This document shows positions 1-8,481 of a DNA stretch of 64,000 nucleotides, one piece after another. The position numbers and the translations under genes are program-made. The notes beneath the pieces are model-generated. The model saw nothing but the letters and a program-made list of their open reading frames with translations. It was not told the origin of the DNA and searched no databases. Location: the NCBI RefSeq assembly GCF_049200465.1, contig NZ_CP120836.1, positions 372,001-436,000 of the forward strand, in the 5' to 3' direction. This DNA comes from Leptothermofonsia sp049200465 (lineage in GTDB: Bacteria > Cyanobacteriota > Cyanobacteriia > Leptolyngbyales > Leptolyngbyaceae). Each line of letters starts with the position of its first letter. The first letter of the stretch is position 1.

Positions 1-77
1 ACTCAATCGCCATAGATGTGTTGCAATAGGGTGTGTGACATGTTGTCGAGCTTAGTTGTTTTTTGGGGACGCCAGCA

Positions 78-293
78 ATGACCGTTGAACTAGAAACCGG
101 ACTACCCAGTGTCCGCCAAATTCAAACCCTGATTCGGGAAGAGCAAGAAGTTGAGCTGAAGCTAACGACTGGTGATTTGCTGGCGGGCAAAATCCGCTGG
201 CAAGATCCCCATTGTATTTCCCTGACGGACCAGTATGACCAGCCTACTATCGTCTGGCGGCAGGCTATTGTATATCTGAAGCCCAGACTTTAG
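78..293 (+). CDS. hfq: Cyanobacterial Hfq (Sm-like protein)
   Basis: Encodes about 71 residues with the short cyanobacterial Hfq pattern: GLPSVRQIQ near the N-terminus, a VELKLTTGDLLAGKI strand and a C-terminal TIVWRQAIVYLKP. Hfq is an Sm-fold hexamer. Cyanobacterial forms are known to have lost several RNA-binding residues, and in Synechocystis the protein is linked to type IV pilus function rather than classical sRNA pairing; applying that here is inference. A TTG at 63 is in frame, but ATG at 78 gives the family's usual start and length. It converges on the antiporter gene that ends at 351. Confidence 0.88.
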   Translation: MTVELETGLPSVRQIQTLIREEQEVELKLTTGDLLAGKIRWQDPHCISLTDQYDQPTIVWRQAIVYLKPRL

Positions 294-350
294 TGCCTGA
301 GCAAGCAAGCAGGGGTAAAGATTACTCAATGCCCAGATTCCCATCCTTTT

Positions 351-2696
351 CTAAAATTCCAACGGTTTATCCGTTGGCAAATAGTCCCGTAAAGCTTCGC
401 TTACACTTACGGTCGTAATTGGAAGCGGAAGAACGGTTGAAGGTTGAGGATCGGGAGCAATCCAGCGACTTGCCTGGCTGAGGGAGTAAAAGCCGCCGCA
501 GAGCAGCAAGCGATCGCCCGCCTGTAGCTCACTCTTGCCATCGGGATAACTGATGAATTTGCCCTCTCGCCGAATCGCCTGTACCAGTACACCAAACTGC
601 CGCCGAATGTGCAGCTCGGCCAGAGTTTTGCCAACTACGGGGCTATTTTCCGGCACCAGCAACCACTGACAGGAAGCGTTTTCCGTCGGGACTGCGGCCT
701 CTCCTTTGGCAAGTTCATCAAAGGCCGTCAGTTCATCCGATGCGCCGATTAATAGAAGGCGATCACCCTTTTCCAGCACCGTTTTGCCGTTGGGATAGTC
801 TACCTCTTCTCCGTTTTCTCGCCGGATTGCCATCAAACTGACCCCCGTCAGACGGCGCAGGTTCGTTTCCTCCAGCGTCATCCCAACCATGGGCGAGTTT
901 TCCGGCAGTGAATACCACCGGCTATTCATTTCCTGGCTCGCTACCTTCAACTCCCGCGATACCTGATAGGAAGGCCGCTCAGCCCGCAATTCCGAATAGT
1001 GGGAACTGCGAATTTGCTGCACCTCCCGTTGAATCACTGGTAACGGTAGACCAATTCCGGTCAGCAGGTGGGATGAAAGCTCCAGACTGGCTTCAAATTC
1101 AGGTTGTACTACTTCTTTGGCACCCAATTGGTAAAGCAACTCAATATCCTTATCCTGGTTTGCCCTTACCACTACGTCCAGGTCAGGAGTCAGTTCCAGA
1201 GAACGTTTGAGGCAAAGGCGGGTACTCATGGAATCCGGCAGGGCGATCGCCATCCCCTGCGCCGTCTTCACTCCAGCTTTCTCCAGAACATGAAGACTAG
1301 CCGCATTTCCATAGATGTAAGGAATTCCCGCTTCCCGCAACTCTTGAACGCGGCGCTCTGATTGGTCAATTACAATCACGGGATAGTTGTGATCCCGCAA
1401 AAGCCGTACAATATTTTGACCCACTCGCCCGTAACCACAAACAACCACATGGTTTTGAGAAGGCAACTCTTCAGCCGCCTCTAACGGTTTATCACTTCGA
1501 TCCAGATAGGATTTCAACCAGGGAAGGGACTCCGCCCAGGCAAATAACTGGGGGATCAACCGCAAAACAAATGGAGTCAGCACCAGTGTGACAGCAGTGG
1601 TACCCAGAATAAGTAAATAGACTCGCCGGGAAACCAACCCCAAAAACTGCCCTTCGCTGGCCAGGACAAACGAAAATTCACCGATCTGAGCTAACCCTAA
1701 ACCTGCAACCAGGGCAGTTCTCAACGGATAGCGGAACAGCATGACCAGAGGGGTGACAATCAAAAACTTACCGATAAATACCAGTGCCACCAGCCCCAGA
1801 ATTAGCTCCAGGTTATTCCAGAGAAACACCGGGTCAATCAGCATCCCGATCGCCGCAAAAAACAGGGATGCAAAAATGTCTCGCAGCGGTTCTACGTAGG
1901 TGAGTGTCTGGTCAGAATACTCCACCTCCGAGATCATCAACCCGGCTACAAACGCCCCCATTTCAATCGAAAGCCCCATGTGCTCCGTCAGCAGCGCAAT
2001 TCCCAGACAGAGCGCTACCACTCCCAGCAAAAAGAGTTCTCGGCTTTCTGTTCTTGCCAGCATGCGCAACAAGGGCGGAATCAACCAAATTCCAGCCGCT
2101 ACCGCTCCCAGGGCAAACAACCCAGTCTGCAAAAGTGCCCAACCCACCGCCAGGCCAATCTCCTCCGGCGGCTTGTCTAAGGCCGGTAGTACTGCCAGCA
2201 TCAGCCCCAATGCCAGGTCTTGCACAACCAGCATTCCCAGCATCACCTGTCCATGGGGAGTGTCAGTCTCATTCCGCTCCATCAAGCATTTGAGCACAAC
2301 TGCCGTAGACGAAAGCGACAAAATGGCTCCCAGAAACACTCCCTGCGCGGGAGAAGTCACCCACCCCATCCCCAGGGATGCCAGCGTTGTCACCAAAATC
2401 GTTAGAGCAATCTGTAGTCCACCCCCACCCAGGCTAATCCTCTTAACTTTCTTGAGTTCGGAAAACGAAAACTCTACCCCCAGGGCAAACAGTAAAAACG
2501 CGACCCCAAACTGGGCCAATGTTTCGACCTGAATGAGCTCTTTGATTAACCCCAGCCCGGTTGGACCGACAACCATACCCGCTAGCAGGTACCCCAGTAA
2601 GATAGGCTGTCGCAATAAGGCTGCCAGAAGCCCTCCGGCAGCGGCAGCGGCGAGTACAGACACTAAATCAACAATTAACCTGAAATCTTCTTGCAC
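351..2696 (-). CDS. KefB-type monovalent cation:proton antiporter (CPA2) with RCK and two TrkA-C domains
   Basis: A 781-residue membrane protein. Residues 1-385 are a run of about 12 hydrophobic segments typical of Na+/H+ exchangers of the CPA2/KefB class. Residues 413-530 form a TrkA-N (RCK) nucleotide-binding domain with the dinucleotide motif GYGRVG at 421-426. Two consecutive TrkA-C domains follow (about 590-665 and 677-748), each with a GDRLLL strand near its end. The likely role is K+ or Na+ efflux in exchange for protons in the plasma or thylakoid membrane, gated by NAD(H) or another ligand at the RCK domain; ion choice cannot be read from sequence. A second TrkA-C copy is less common than one. 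The ATG at 2696 puts the first membrane segment at the N-terminus, as expected. Confidence 0.93.
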   Translation of the reverse strand: MQEDFRLIVDLVSVLAAAAAGGLLAALLRQPILLGYLLAGMVVGPTGLGLIKELIQVETLAQFGVAFLLFALGVEFSFSELKKVKRISLGGGGLQIALTILVTTLASLGMGWVTSPAQGVFLGAILSLSSTAVVLKCLMERNETDTPHGQVMLGMLVVQDLALGLMLAVLPALDKPPEEIGLAVGWALLQTGLFALGAVAAGIWLIPPLLRMLARTESRELFLLGVVALCLGIALLTEHMGLSIEMGAFVAGLMISEVEYSDQTLTYVEPLRDIFASLFFAAIGMLIDPVFLWNNLELILGLVALVFIGKFLIVTPLVMLFRYPLRTALVAGLGLAQIGEFSFVLASEGQFLGLVSRRVYLLILGTTAVTLVLTPFVLRLIPQLFAWAESLPWLKSYLDRSDKPLEAAEELPSQNHVVVCGYGRVGQNIVRLLRDHNYPVIVIDQSERRVQELREAGIPYIYGNAASLHVLEKAGVKTAQGMAIALPDSMSTRLCLKRSLELTPDLDVVVRANQDKDIELLYQLGAKEVVQPEFEASLELSSHLLTGIGLPLPVIQREVQQIRSSHYSELRAERPSYQVSRELKVASQEMNSRWYSLPENSPMVGMTLEETNLRRLTGVSLMAIRRENGEEVDYPNGKTVLEKGDRLLLIGASDELTAFDELAKGEAAVPTENASCQWLLVPENSPVVGKTLAELHIRRQFGVLVQAIRREGKFISYPDGKSELQAGDRLLLCGGFYSLSQASRWIAPDPQPSTVLPLPITTVSVSEALRDYLPTDKPLEF

Positions 2697-2874
2697 AGGA
2701 GTATAAAAATTAAAGAAGTATTACTCTCTATAAACTTCAGAATACAAACTTTTCGCGGCTTCCGGGGGCTTTGGGTCAGAATCTTTGGTCACTTCGTCGA
2801 GGATTTAGTAAAGAACATGAAAACTGGAGTGATCTGGCGCTATCCTGTACTGCCAGAAACAGGAACAGATACCT

Positions 2875-3804
2875 ATGGCTACTCCAGCTCAAACCAATCA
2901 CAATCCCTGGATGGAACTGAATTTGATCTCTGCGATTCGCTCCATTGTGACGATCGCCACCCCAATGGGTTTGTCTGCCACTGCCTGGATATGGGCGTTA
3001 GCAAATGTGGCAAAAGCATTGCAGGTCAAAATCACCCCCTCCGCTCCCCGCCTGGGCGATACTCTCTCAATCATTGCCCAATACGACAACCTGGAGACAA
3101 ACATGACTCCGGTGGTGAGGATGGGCGATCGCACCTACCAGACCTTCCTCATCGGTCCCAATCGGTTTCGGGCACTGATCGCCACGACTCCACTGGATAA
3201 GCCAGGAATTATGCTGATCCGCATTGAAGGGGGGGGGGAGGTTAGCAACATGAAAGTACAGCTGAAGGGGCGCAGCTTTCCAACTCAATCCATCTGGCTT
3301 CCCCCCGGCAAAGATGGCGACATTTCGGATGCGGAGTACAACCGGGTGAATGCGTTTAAGCAATTGATTACTCCCCAAAAATTCTGGAATGGTCCCTTCC
3401 TGCAACCTAACCAGGGGCCGATCACGGGGGTCTATGGCATTCGCCGCTACTACAACGGGATATTTGCCAACGACTACTACCACCGTGGGGTAGATTACGC
3501 CGGGGCATATGGTTCTCCGGTGATTGCGCCAGCGGCGGGACGGGTTGTCCTAGTGGGGTATGAGAAGGATGGCTTTCGGGTGAACGGAAATATCGTAGGG
3601 CTTGACCATGGCCACGGTGTCACCAGCGCCTATCTCCATCTCAGCCGGATTACAGTCAAGCAGGGGGATTTTGTAAAGGCGGGACAGGTCATTGGCGCCG
3701 TTGGAGCAACCGGAGCGGCAACCGGACCCCATCTCCACTGGGGATTATACGTCAATGGTCTTTCTGTAGACCCTGCCCCCTGGCGGACGAAGGGGGTTGA
3801 ATAA
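2875..3804 (+). CDS. M23-family metallopeptidase (LytM-type), secreted or membrane-anchored
   Basis: A 309-residue protein with a hydrophobic N-terminal stretch (about 17-48), an Ig-like region (about 50-135) and a C-terminal M23 domain (about 180-300). The zinc/catalytic signature is complete: HRGVD (H203, D207), YLHL (H255) and GPHLHWG (H286, H288). M23 enzymes are Zn endopeptidases that cut peptidoglycan cross-bridges, so this one probably acts in the periplasm on cell-wall remodelling or division. The reading frame crosses a run of ten G at 3229-3238, encoding Gly119-Gly121 just before the linker to the peptidase domain; one slipped base would remove the catalytic part. The ATG at 2875 is chosen because upstream in-frame sequence has no better start. 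Confidence 0.9.
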   Translation: MATPAQTNHNPWMELNLISAIRSIVTIATPMGLSATAWIWALANVAKALQVKITPSAPRLGDTLSIIAQYDNLETNMTPVVRMGDRTYQTFLIGPNRFRALIATTPLDKPGIMLIRIEGGGEVSNMKVQLKGRSFPTQSIWLPPGKDGDISDAEYNRVNAFKQLITPQKFWNGPFLQPNQGPITGVYGIRRYYNGIFANDYYHRGVDYAGAYGSPVIAPAAGRVVLVGYEKDGFRVNGNIVGLDHGHGVTSAYLHLSRITVKQGDFVKAGQVIGAVGATGAATGPHLHWGLYVNGLSVDPAPWRTKGVE

Positions 3805-3909
3805 TGTTTTGTGTAAGCTTTTTGTTAAGGTGTTGCAGCGAGTTTAATCTAGGGCAACATTAATCAAGGCGACCCATCCAAACAAATGGCTGTGGAGTAT
3901 GGAGGCACT

Positions 3910-4461
3910 ATGAGTATTGAGAAAATCGTGGAGCAGGCTTTACAGGATGGCTACCTGACTCCAGCGATGGAAGCAGAGGTGGGGCGGATTTGCGATACAG
4001 CTTCAGAGCTTTCCATGGAAGAGTACATGGCTCTGGATCGATTGATGGGAGCTTTGCTAACTGGCGAGGTGGTGGCAATTCCCCGCAAGCAATTTATTAA
4101 TGTAATGGAAGAGTTGGTATTAACGGAGGCGATCAACCGTGTCGCTGAGATTGAAGCTACCAGTGATCGCACCTTAGATCTGGGCGATATCGCAGCCTAT
4201 GCACTCAACCGCCTCCCCCCTCTCTATGCCACCACGGAGGAAGGAGCTAATTATCAACGTCAGCGCGCAAAGGAAGAATTACAAGGGCTGATCGCCCAAC
4301 AGGTAGGCGAAGCGATCGCCCGTAACCTGGATCGTCCCGAATTCTTCCCTGAACGTCAGGCTCTCGGCAAAAATTCTGGAGACGAAATTCTTACCCAGAT
4401 CAGCGCTCTGCTACAGGCTTATGCCCCCAGCTTTGAAGCTCAGGCAGGGCCAGCTAGTTAG
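3910..4461 (+). CDS. comFB: ComFB-family protein
   Basis: About 183 residues from ATG 3910 (MSIEKIVEQAL); an in-frame ATG at 3886 is possible but the downstream one fits the family better. The helical core with ALDRLMGALLTGEV, the VMEELVLTEAINRV stretch and DIAAYALNRLPPLYATTEEG are ComFB-domain features. ComFB was named for a competence locus in Bacillus; cyanobacterial members (CdgR and relatives) have been described as cyclic dinucleotide receptors affecting cell size, motility or competence. Ligand binding here is inference. Downstream, an imperfect hairpin (arms 4502-4510 and 4542-4550) lies between this gene and the convergent L,D-transpeptidase. Confidence 0.85.
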   Translation: MSIEKIVEQALQDGYLTPAMEAEVGRICDTASELSMEEYMALDRLMGALLTGEVVAIPRKQFINVMEELVLTEAINRVAEIEATSDRTLDLGDIAAYALNRLPPLYATTEEGANYQRQRAKEELQGLIAQQVGEAIARNLDRPEFFPERQALGKNSGDEILTQISALLQAYAPSFEAQAGPAS

Positions 4462-4578
4462 ACAGGTAAGGGTGGAATGAGTGGATGGGTGAGGGAGTAG
4501 GGGAGCGAGGGAGCGGGAAGGCCGGGAGTTTTGAGTTTTTGCCTCGCTCCTCTCACCTTCTTCCTCTCTGCTATTTCA

Positions 4579-5259
4579 CTACTGCCGTACTTTCACAGGC
4601 GTTCCTTCCGACACCTGATCGTACAGTGCAATCACGTCCTTATTGCGCATCCGCAAACAGCCATGGGAGACGGCCTGACCAATCAAATCTTCCTGGTTAG
4701 TGCCGTGAAAGCCAAGGTGAGTTTTTCCATCTGACCAGAAGCCGATCCAGCGTTTACCAAGAGGATTATTTGCTCCGGGAAGCACCACCTCTTTGGTAAT
4801 TGGATGCAGCCACTTCGGGTCTTTCTGCATCTCTATCACTTCAAAGGAGCCAGTAGGTGTCTCCCAACCCTCCTGTCCAATGGCCAGGGGATAGCTTGTT
4901 TTCAGCTTTTTGCCTTGATAAAGATAGACGCGGCGATCGCTCAGGTCGACCACCAGATTAGGCCCCTCTTCCACACCATCCGTAGAATTCACTGCCTGAA
5001 CTTTGTCCGCTGGGAGTTGAGATCTCGCGGTTACACTCTGGGCATCAGGAACCTTTAGTGGCTCAGTAATTTTAACGGCAGCAACCTTTTGGCGAACCAA
5101 CTGTTCATTAACTGATTTACGAGTCAGGCCATCTTCTGCTCTATACCTAGAATTCTCAGCTCCTGCACGCCACTGAATAACTAGCAGCACTAAAGAGGCT
5201 CCTAGAAACAGGAACATCAAGCTACGAGGTATAGTTTCATCTCTTACTATTGCTGCCAT
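4579..5259 (-). CDS. L,D-transpeptidase (YkuD domain)
   Basis: A 226-residue protein with one N-terminal membrane segment (about 13-28), a 60-residue linker and a YkuD domain (about 100-225). The catalytic signature is intact: HLGFHGT (H185) followed by SHGCLRM with nucleophile C201. These enzymes form 3-3 peptidoglycan cross-links or anchor lipoproteins in the periplasm. The preceding strand, with ETPTGSFEV and PGANNPLGKRWIGF, is also typical. The neighbouring M23 peptidase (2875-3804) also acts on the wall, but gene orientations do not suggest one operon. Confidence 0.92.
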   Translation of the reverse strand: MAAIVRDETIPRSLMFLFLGASLVLLVIQWRAGAENSRYRAEDGLTRKSVNEQLVRQKVAAVKITEPLKVPDAQSVTARSQLPADKVQAVNSTDGVEEGPNLVVDLSDRRVYLYQGKKLKTSYPLAIGQEGWETPTGSFEVIEMQKDPKWLHPITKEVVLPGANNPLGKRWIGFWSDGKTHLGFHGTNQEDLIGQAVSHGCLRMRNKDVIALYDQVSEGTPVKVRQ

Positions 5260-5325
5260 TGCAGATTAACTAAATTAAACAGGCAATCTTAAAAAGGCAA
5301 ACCCATCTTATCAATATTAATCTGT

Positions 5326-5440
5326 TATGGCTCTACACAGTTGCGTTAGGACATTGGAATTAGAGAGGGAGTGGGGGCTTCGCCCCCAGCCAGGGGTGGA
5401 ACCCCTGCACCCCGCCCTAACCACAATGACTACCGCTATA
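5326..5440 (-). repeat. TATAGC-family element, full copy (A1)
   Basis: About 115 bp, reverse complement of the copies at 46199 and 52162. It ends with ACCGCTATA. The other end reads TATGGCTCTACACAG, so the terminal hexamer is mutated there. The centre contains the family's GGGGTGGAACCCCT hairpin. Confidence 0.8.
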
Positions 5441-5568
5441 AAAGGTATTTAGCCATCTTTTAAGGTTAAACTTTAAGCTCACAAAGGGGGGTGGATTAAT
5501 TGGAGCAATACTCTAAATCATTCACCTAGCTGCAAATCTTAAGTAGTATTGCTCAACCACCCTCTTCC

Positions 5569-5610
5569 TCGCTCAAAACCGTTATCTAGTCGCTCAAAAC
5601 CATTATCTAG
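5569..5610. repeat. 21-bp tandem duplication
   Basis: Two adjacent 21-bp units that begin TCGCTCAAAACC and end TTATCTAG, differing at one base (G or A). Non-coding. One of several short tandem duplications in this window. Confidence 0.85.
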
Positions 5611-6026
5611 AAGGTTATTTAGGAATTCCCAATATGTGAGTCTATTGAGAATTGAAGCGTTAGAGAAGGGGCTGAAGCCCCTATTTCTTCGTTAACTGTC
5701 TAGAACTAGGTGTATTTGACTACTACTGAAATCCCTACTCTGCAAGAGTTTCAAACTTGTCAACCTAGCTGAGCAATTACCAAAACCTTAATTTAACCCT
5801 GATCATTTTCTCAATGCTATTGGGCAGCTTCAGAATGCCTCAGCGATCAAAAAATGGGTTGGAATTCCGAAATCTAAATCTGGAATTGCCAGATGGTGCT
5901 CTGTAATTAGATCTGGGAAGGGTGCTTCTGCCAAATAATCCTAAAGAAACTTTCATCTTAAATCAAGGCATTTAGATTCTGACTGAGTAGAGTCCTGGAT
6001 TGGAATTAAGATTGGGAGTAGTTGTA

Positions 6027-6173
6027 ATGTTAGAGAAGTTATTGTTAGCTGCTGCAATCACATTCTCGTTGAGTCTGTTTGTTGGTCTGCGTTCTAACTC
6101 GGCACATCAGCCGTTACTCACTAAATTTTGGCTGGGTGCTCCACTCCAAGTTGCGAGAGTATTGGACAGATAA
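6027..6173 (+). CDS. Small hypothetical membrane or exported protein (48 aa)
   Basis: An ORF of 48 codons starting MLEKLLLAAAITFSLSLFVG, with a strongly hydrophobic N-terminal segment (residues 4-20) that could be a signal anchor, and a basic C-terminal tail ending QVARVLDR. It lies alone in a 1.3-kb stretch upstream of the sigma-factor gene. GGGAGTAGTTGTA precedes the ATG and gives a modest ribosome-binding site (GGGAG). No family recognised. The amino-acid make-up looks like a real small cyanobacterial protein, but length alone is weak evidence. Confidence 0.45.
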   Translation: MLEKLLLAAAITFSLSLFVGLRSNSAHQPLLTKFWLGAPLQVARVLDR

Positions 6174-6545
6174 GTAGCCACAATGAACTGCGTACAGTGT
6201 CACCAATGATAGCAGGGAGTCAGGGTAATCGAGGGGTTTATTTTCCAGATGAGGTAGAAGTAATTTCGTACTCGTAGCTCCTGAAGCCGCCTCAAAACTA
6301 CACGAGCTGTCTGCGCTATGATGGAGGCTCGCTATTTTATCCTCCAGTTTTAGAACTGAGGGGATTTCTAAAAAAATCTTTACCTCTGTACGGGCGAGCA
6401 GCCATTCGCCCTTATTCAGAAATCATCGATCACCTGGTAATTTTTATTTTGAAAACTGCCATCAATCTTTTTGACTCAAATCGTGGGAACTTTTGTCTGG
6501 ATACTGGAGTCTTGAGGGGAAGAGTGTTTTAGAGCAGATTCATCC
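6174..6545. other. Upstream region of the sigma-factor gene
   Basis: 372 bases without a gene. A short inverted repeat GGGCGA...TCGCCC lies at about 6392-6411. No clear promoter was recognised. Confidence 0.4.
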
Positions 6546-7205
6546 ATGACCCAGTCTCTTCCTGTATCCTGGTCAACGGTTGAGGCAACCCCCGCCCAAG
6601 TGCCCGTGCAAGCCGAAAAGCTCTCGAACTACGACCTTGTGTTGCGATGTCAGGCTGCGCATCGTCCAGAAAAAGCTGCGTTTGCAGAACTGGTACGACG
6701 CCACCAGCCTCACGTTGAAAAAGTCCTTTACCACCTGGCTCCTGACTGGTCCGATCGCGCCGATCTGGTACAGGAGGTTTGGATTCGGGTTTACCGGAAC
6801 ATTCGACGCTTGAATGAACCGGAAAAGTTTCGAGGTTGGCTGAGCCGAATTGCAACGAATTTGTTTTACGACGAACTGCGGAAGCGGAAGCGGAATGCTC
6901 CTCCCCTATCGCTGGATGCTCCCCTTTCGGTGGATGATGGCGAGATGGACTGGGAGATCGCTTCGACTACCCCAGGACCTGATGAGGATATGGCAACGCG
7001 AGAGTTTTATGACCAACTGCGGGAGGCGATCGCGGATCTTCCGGAGGTATTTCGAACCACCATTGTCATGCGAGAAATTCAGGGGATGGCTTATGAAGAA
7101 ATTGCTGAGCTAACGGGGGTTTCCCTGGGAACAGTAAAGTCTAGAATTGCTAGAGCCCGCTTTCGCTTGCAGTCTCAGCTACAGACTTATTTGGATGATC
7201 ATTGA
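6546..7205 (+). CDS. sigG: ECF-type sigma-70 factor, SigG-like
   Basis: A 219-residue sigma factor. Region 2 spans about 45-113, with FAELVRRHQ, DLVQEVWIRVYRN and FRGWLSRIATN as the core- and -10-binding part. Region 4 spans about 152-207, with DLPEVFRTTIVM and a helix-turn-helix containing YEEIAELTGVSLGTVKSR. There is no region 1 or 3, so this is a group 4 (ECF) factor. Closest in character to the conserved cyanobacterial SigG; the symbol is given with moderate certainty. A short gene with anti-sigma features follows on the same strand about 160 bp downstream, which suggests that release from that membrane protein activates the factor. Confidence 0.88.
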   Translation: MTQSLPVSWSTVEATPAQVPVQAEKLSNYDLVLRCQAAHRPEKAAFAELVRRHQPHVEKVLYHLAPDWSDRADLVQEVWIRVYRNIRRLNEPEKFRGWLSRIATNLFYDELRKRKRNAPPLSLDAPLSVDDGEMDWEIASTTPGPDEDMATREFYDQLREAIADLPEVFRTTIVMREIQGMAYEEIAELTGVSLGTVKSRIARARFRLQSQLQTYLDDH

Positions 7206-7364
7206 TACGATATTTGATTTGAAAGGCAGATTGACAGCTTATGGGTTTCTGATGCTACATAGTCTGTAGTCTTGCTTAAGAAAGTTTCTGGTCTCGTTAC
7301 AAATCTGGTTTGCTTGTTAATTTAGATGTCGGGTGCAGTCCCTATCCGTGGAAGTGATGATGAG

Positions 7365-7949
7365 ATGACTCACAACCTTAACTCACACAACAGTAACAAC
7401 CTGCCCTCTGCCATGAATCAGCATACTTCTGGTTCCCTGAATACTATGCCGCGAGATCGTTTTGAATTGCTGAGTGCCTATCTGGATGGCGAAGTGACTG
7501 CAGCAGAGCGGAAGCAAGTTGAAGAATGGCTGGCAACCGACTCCAGCATGCAGCGCCTTCACAGCCGTTTGCTCAACCTGCGGCAGGCCTTCCAGTCAAT
7601 GCCCGTTCCTGCCTCTAAGTGCTCGGCAGAAGAAACGGTGGAAAGAGTATTTGCTCAGGTTGAGCGCCGCCCCAGGCTGTCGCTGGTATGGGGTGGAGCG
7701 GCGATCGCAGCCCTCTTTGTTGGTGCAATGGCAACCCTCTTCTCTACCGAAAATCCGCTGATTCCACAGGTGGCAAAATCACCTGAGCAGATTGAAGCTC
7801 CTCAGTCGCCAACGGCATCTAATGAACCGTTGCTAATTGCCCTTGATCGTCCTCTAGTCACGATTCCCAAGGCTCCTGTAGCGCAGCCTGTATCTTCTGA
7901 TAATGAGAATGGAACTGATAGAAATCCTAGCTCTGAGAATGTGCGCTAA
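7365..7949 (+). CDS. Probable membrane-anchored anti-sigma factor
   Basis: About 194 residues from ATG 7365; ATG 7326, 7413 and 7449 are alternatives in the same frame. The N-terminal part contains FELLSAYLDGEVTAAERKQV, the typical opening of anti-sigma domains that clamp ECF factors. A single membrane segment follows (GGAAIAALFVGAMATLF, coded at about 7693-7743), then a Pro-rich, low-complexity periplasmic tail. No zinc-binding HxxxCxxC is visible, so it is not a ZAS-type anti-sigma factor. Gene order after the ECF factor supports the role. Its 3' end overlaps the convergent gene by 23 bp. Confidence 0.78.
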   Translation: MTHNLNSHNSNNLPSAMNQHTSGSLNTMPRDRFELLSAYLDGEVTAAERKQVEEWLATDSSMQRLHSRLLNLRQAFQSMPVPASKCSAEETVERVFAQVERRPRLSLVWGGAAIAALFVGAMATLFSTENPLIPQVAKSPEQIEAPQSPTASNEPLLIALDRPLVTIPKAPVAQPVSSDNENGTDRNPSSENVR

Positions 7950-8481
7950 AGGCCGCTTTTTGCTTTTGGGGATTCCACTCTCCGTCTGGCAAAGGAACAC
8001 CTCCGAGCTGCACCACCTGCTCGGTAGTCATTAAATAGGCCCAGGCGGTTCTAAGAGTTGTGCTGTGCAGATTTTTATGGGGAGAGCCCCTATCAACCCG
8101 TCCTGAGCCGATGGTTTGGAACTTGAATTGTTCATTAGAGCCGTCATGGGAAACCTGGCGGTTTTGATTTAGCTCCATAACTTCAATCTGTTTGCGTTCG
8201 TACTGATTCTCGGCGAAAATCAGATCAGGTTTATAGCGACGAAATTCGCTAGGGTCATGCTGTTCAAATTCATCCAGTCGAGTGAGACATTGTGGATTGT
8301 CGAGAGAGAGCAGGAAGCCACGGACAGTTCCTGAACCAATGGTCATTGCCGGGTAGCCAAAGGGCAGGGCATAGAGATAACCGGGAGCGATTGCCGGGCG
8401 CACTGACACCACATCCCTGGCACACACCCAGTAATTTCTTTCTCCTGGCTTCAAAGTACCGTAGACGAAGACATTATCCAT
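7927..8481 (-). CDS. Gamma-glutamylcyclotransferase-fold (AIG2-like) protein
   Basis: 184 residues. The N-terminal VFVYGTLKPGERN is the glycine-rich substrate loop of the GGCT/AIG2 fold, and RLDEFEQHDPSEFRR carries the region of the usual catalytic glutamate. These proteins cyclise gamma-glutamyl groups or related amines; the true substrate is unknown for most cyanobacterial members. Residues 125-184 are an extension not needed for the fold. The start codon overlaps the divergent methyltransferase start by 2 bp (8480-8481), so the two genes share a promoter-free junction. The 3' end overlaps the anti-sigma gene. Confidence 0.8.
   Translation of the reverse strand: MDNVFVYGTLKPGERNYWVCARDVVSVRPAIAPGYLYALPFGYPAMTIGSGTVRGFLLSLDNPQCLTRLDEFEQHDPSEFRRYKPDLIFAENQYERKQIEVMELNQNRQVSHDGSNEQFKFQTIGSGRVDRGSPHKNLHSTTLRTAWAYLMTTEQVVQLGGVPLPDGEWNPQKQKAAFSAHSQS

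Larger units (their letters stand above)
5260..6026. other. Gene-free stretch with repeats
   Basis: No credible gene. It holds a full TATAGC-family element in reverse orientation (5326-5440), an imperfect inverted repeat (about 5487-5512 with 5540-5556), and a 21-bp unit repeated twice in tandem (5569-5589 and 5590-5610, one mismatch). A short GGGGCTGAAGCCCC hairpin lies near 5669-5682. Confidence 0.6.

Noticed and set aside
1900..2532. Long open frame on the + strand inside the antiporter gene
   Set aside because: It is antisense to a well-conserved membrane protein; the product is Pro/Ser-rich and has no family features.
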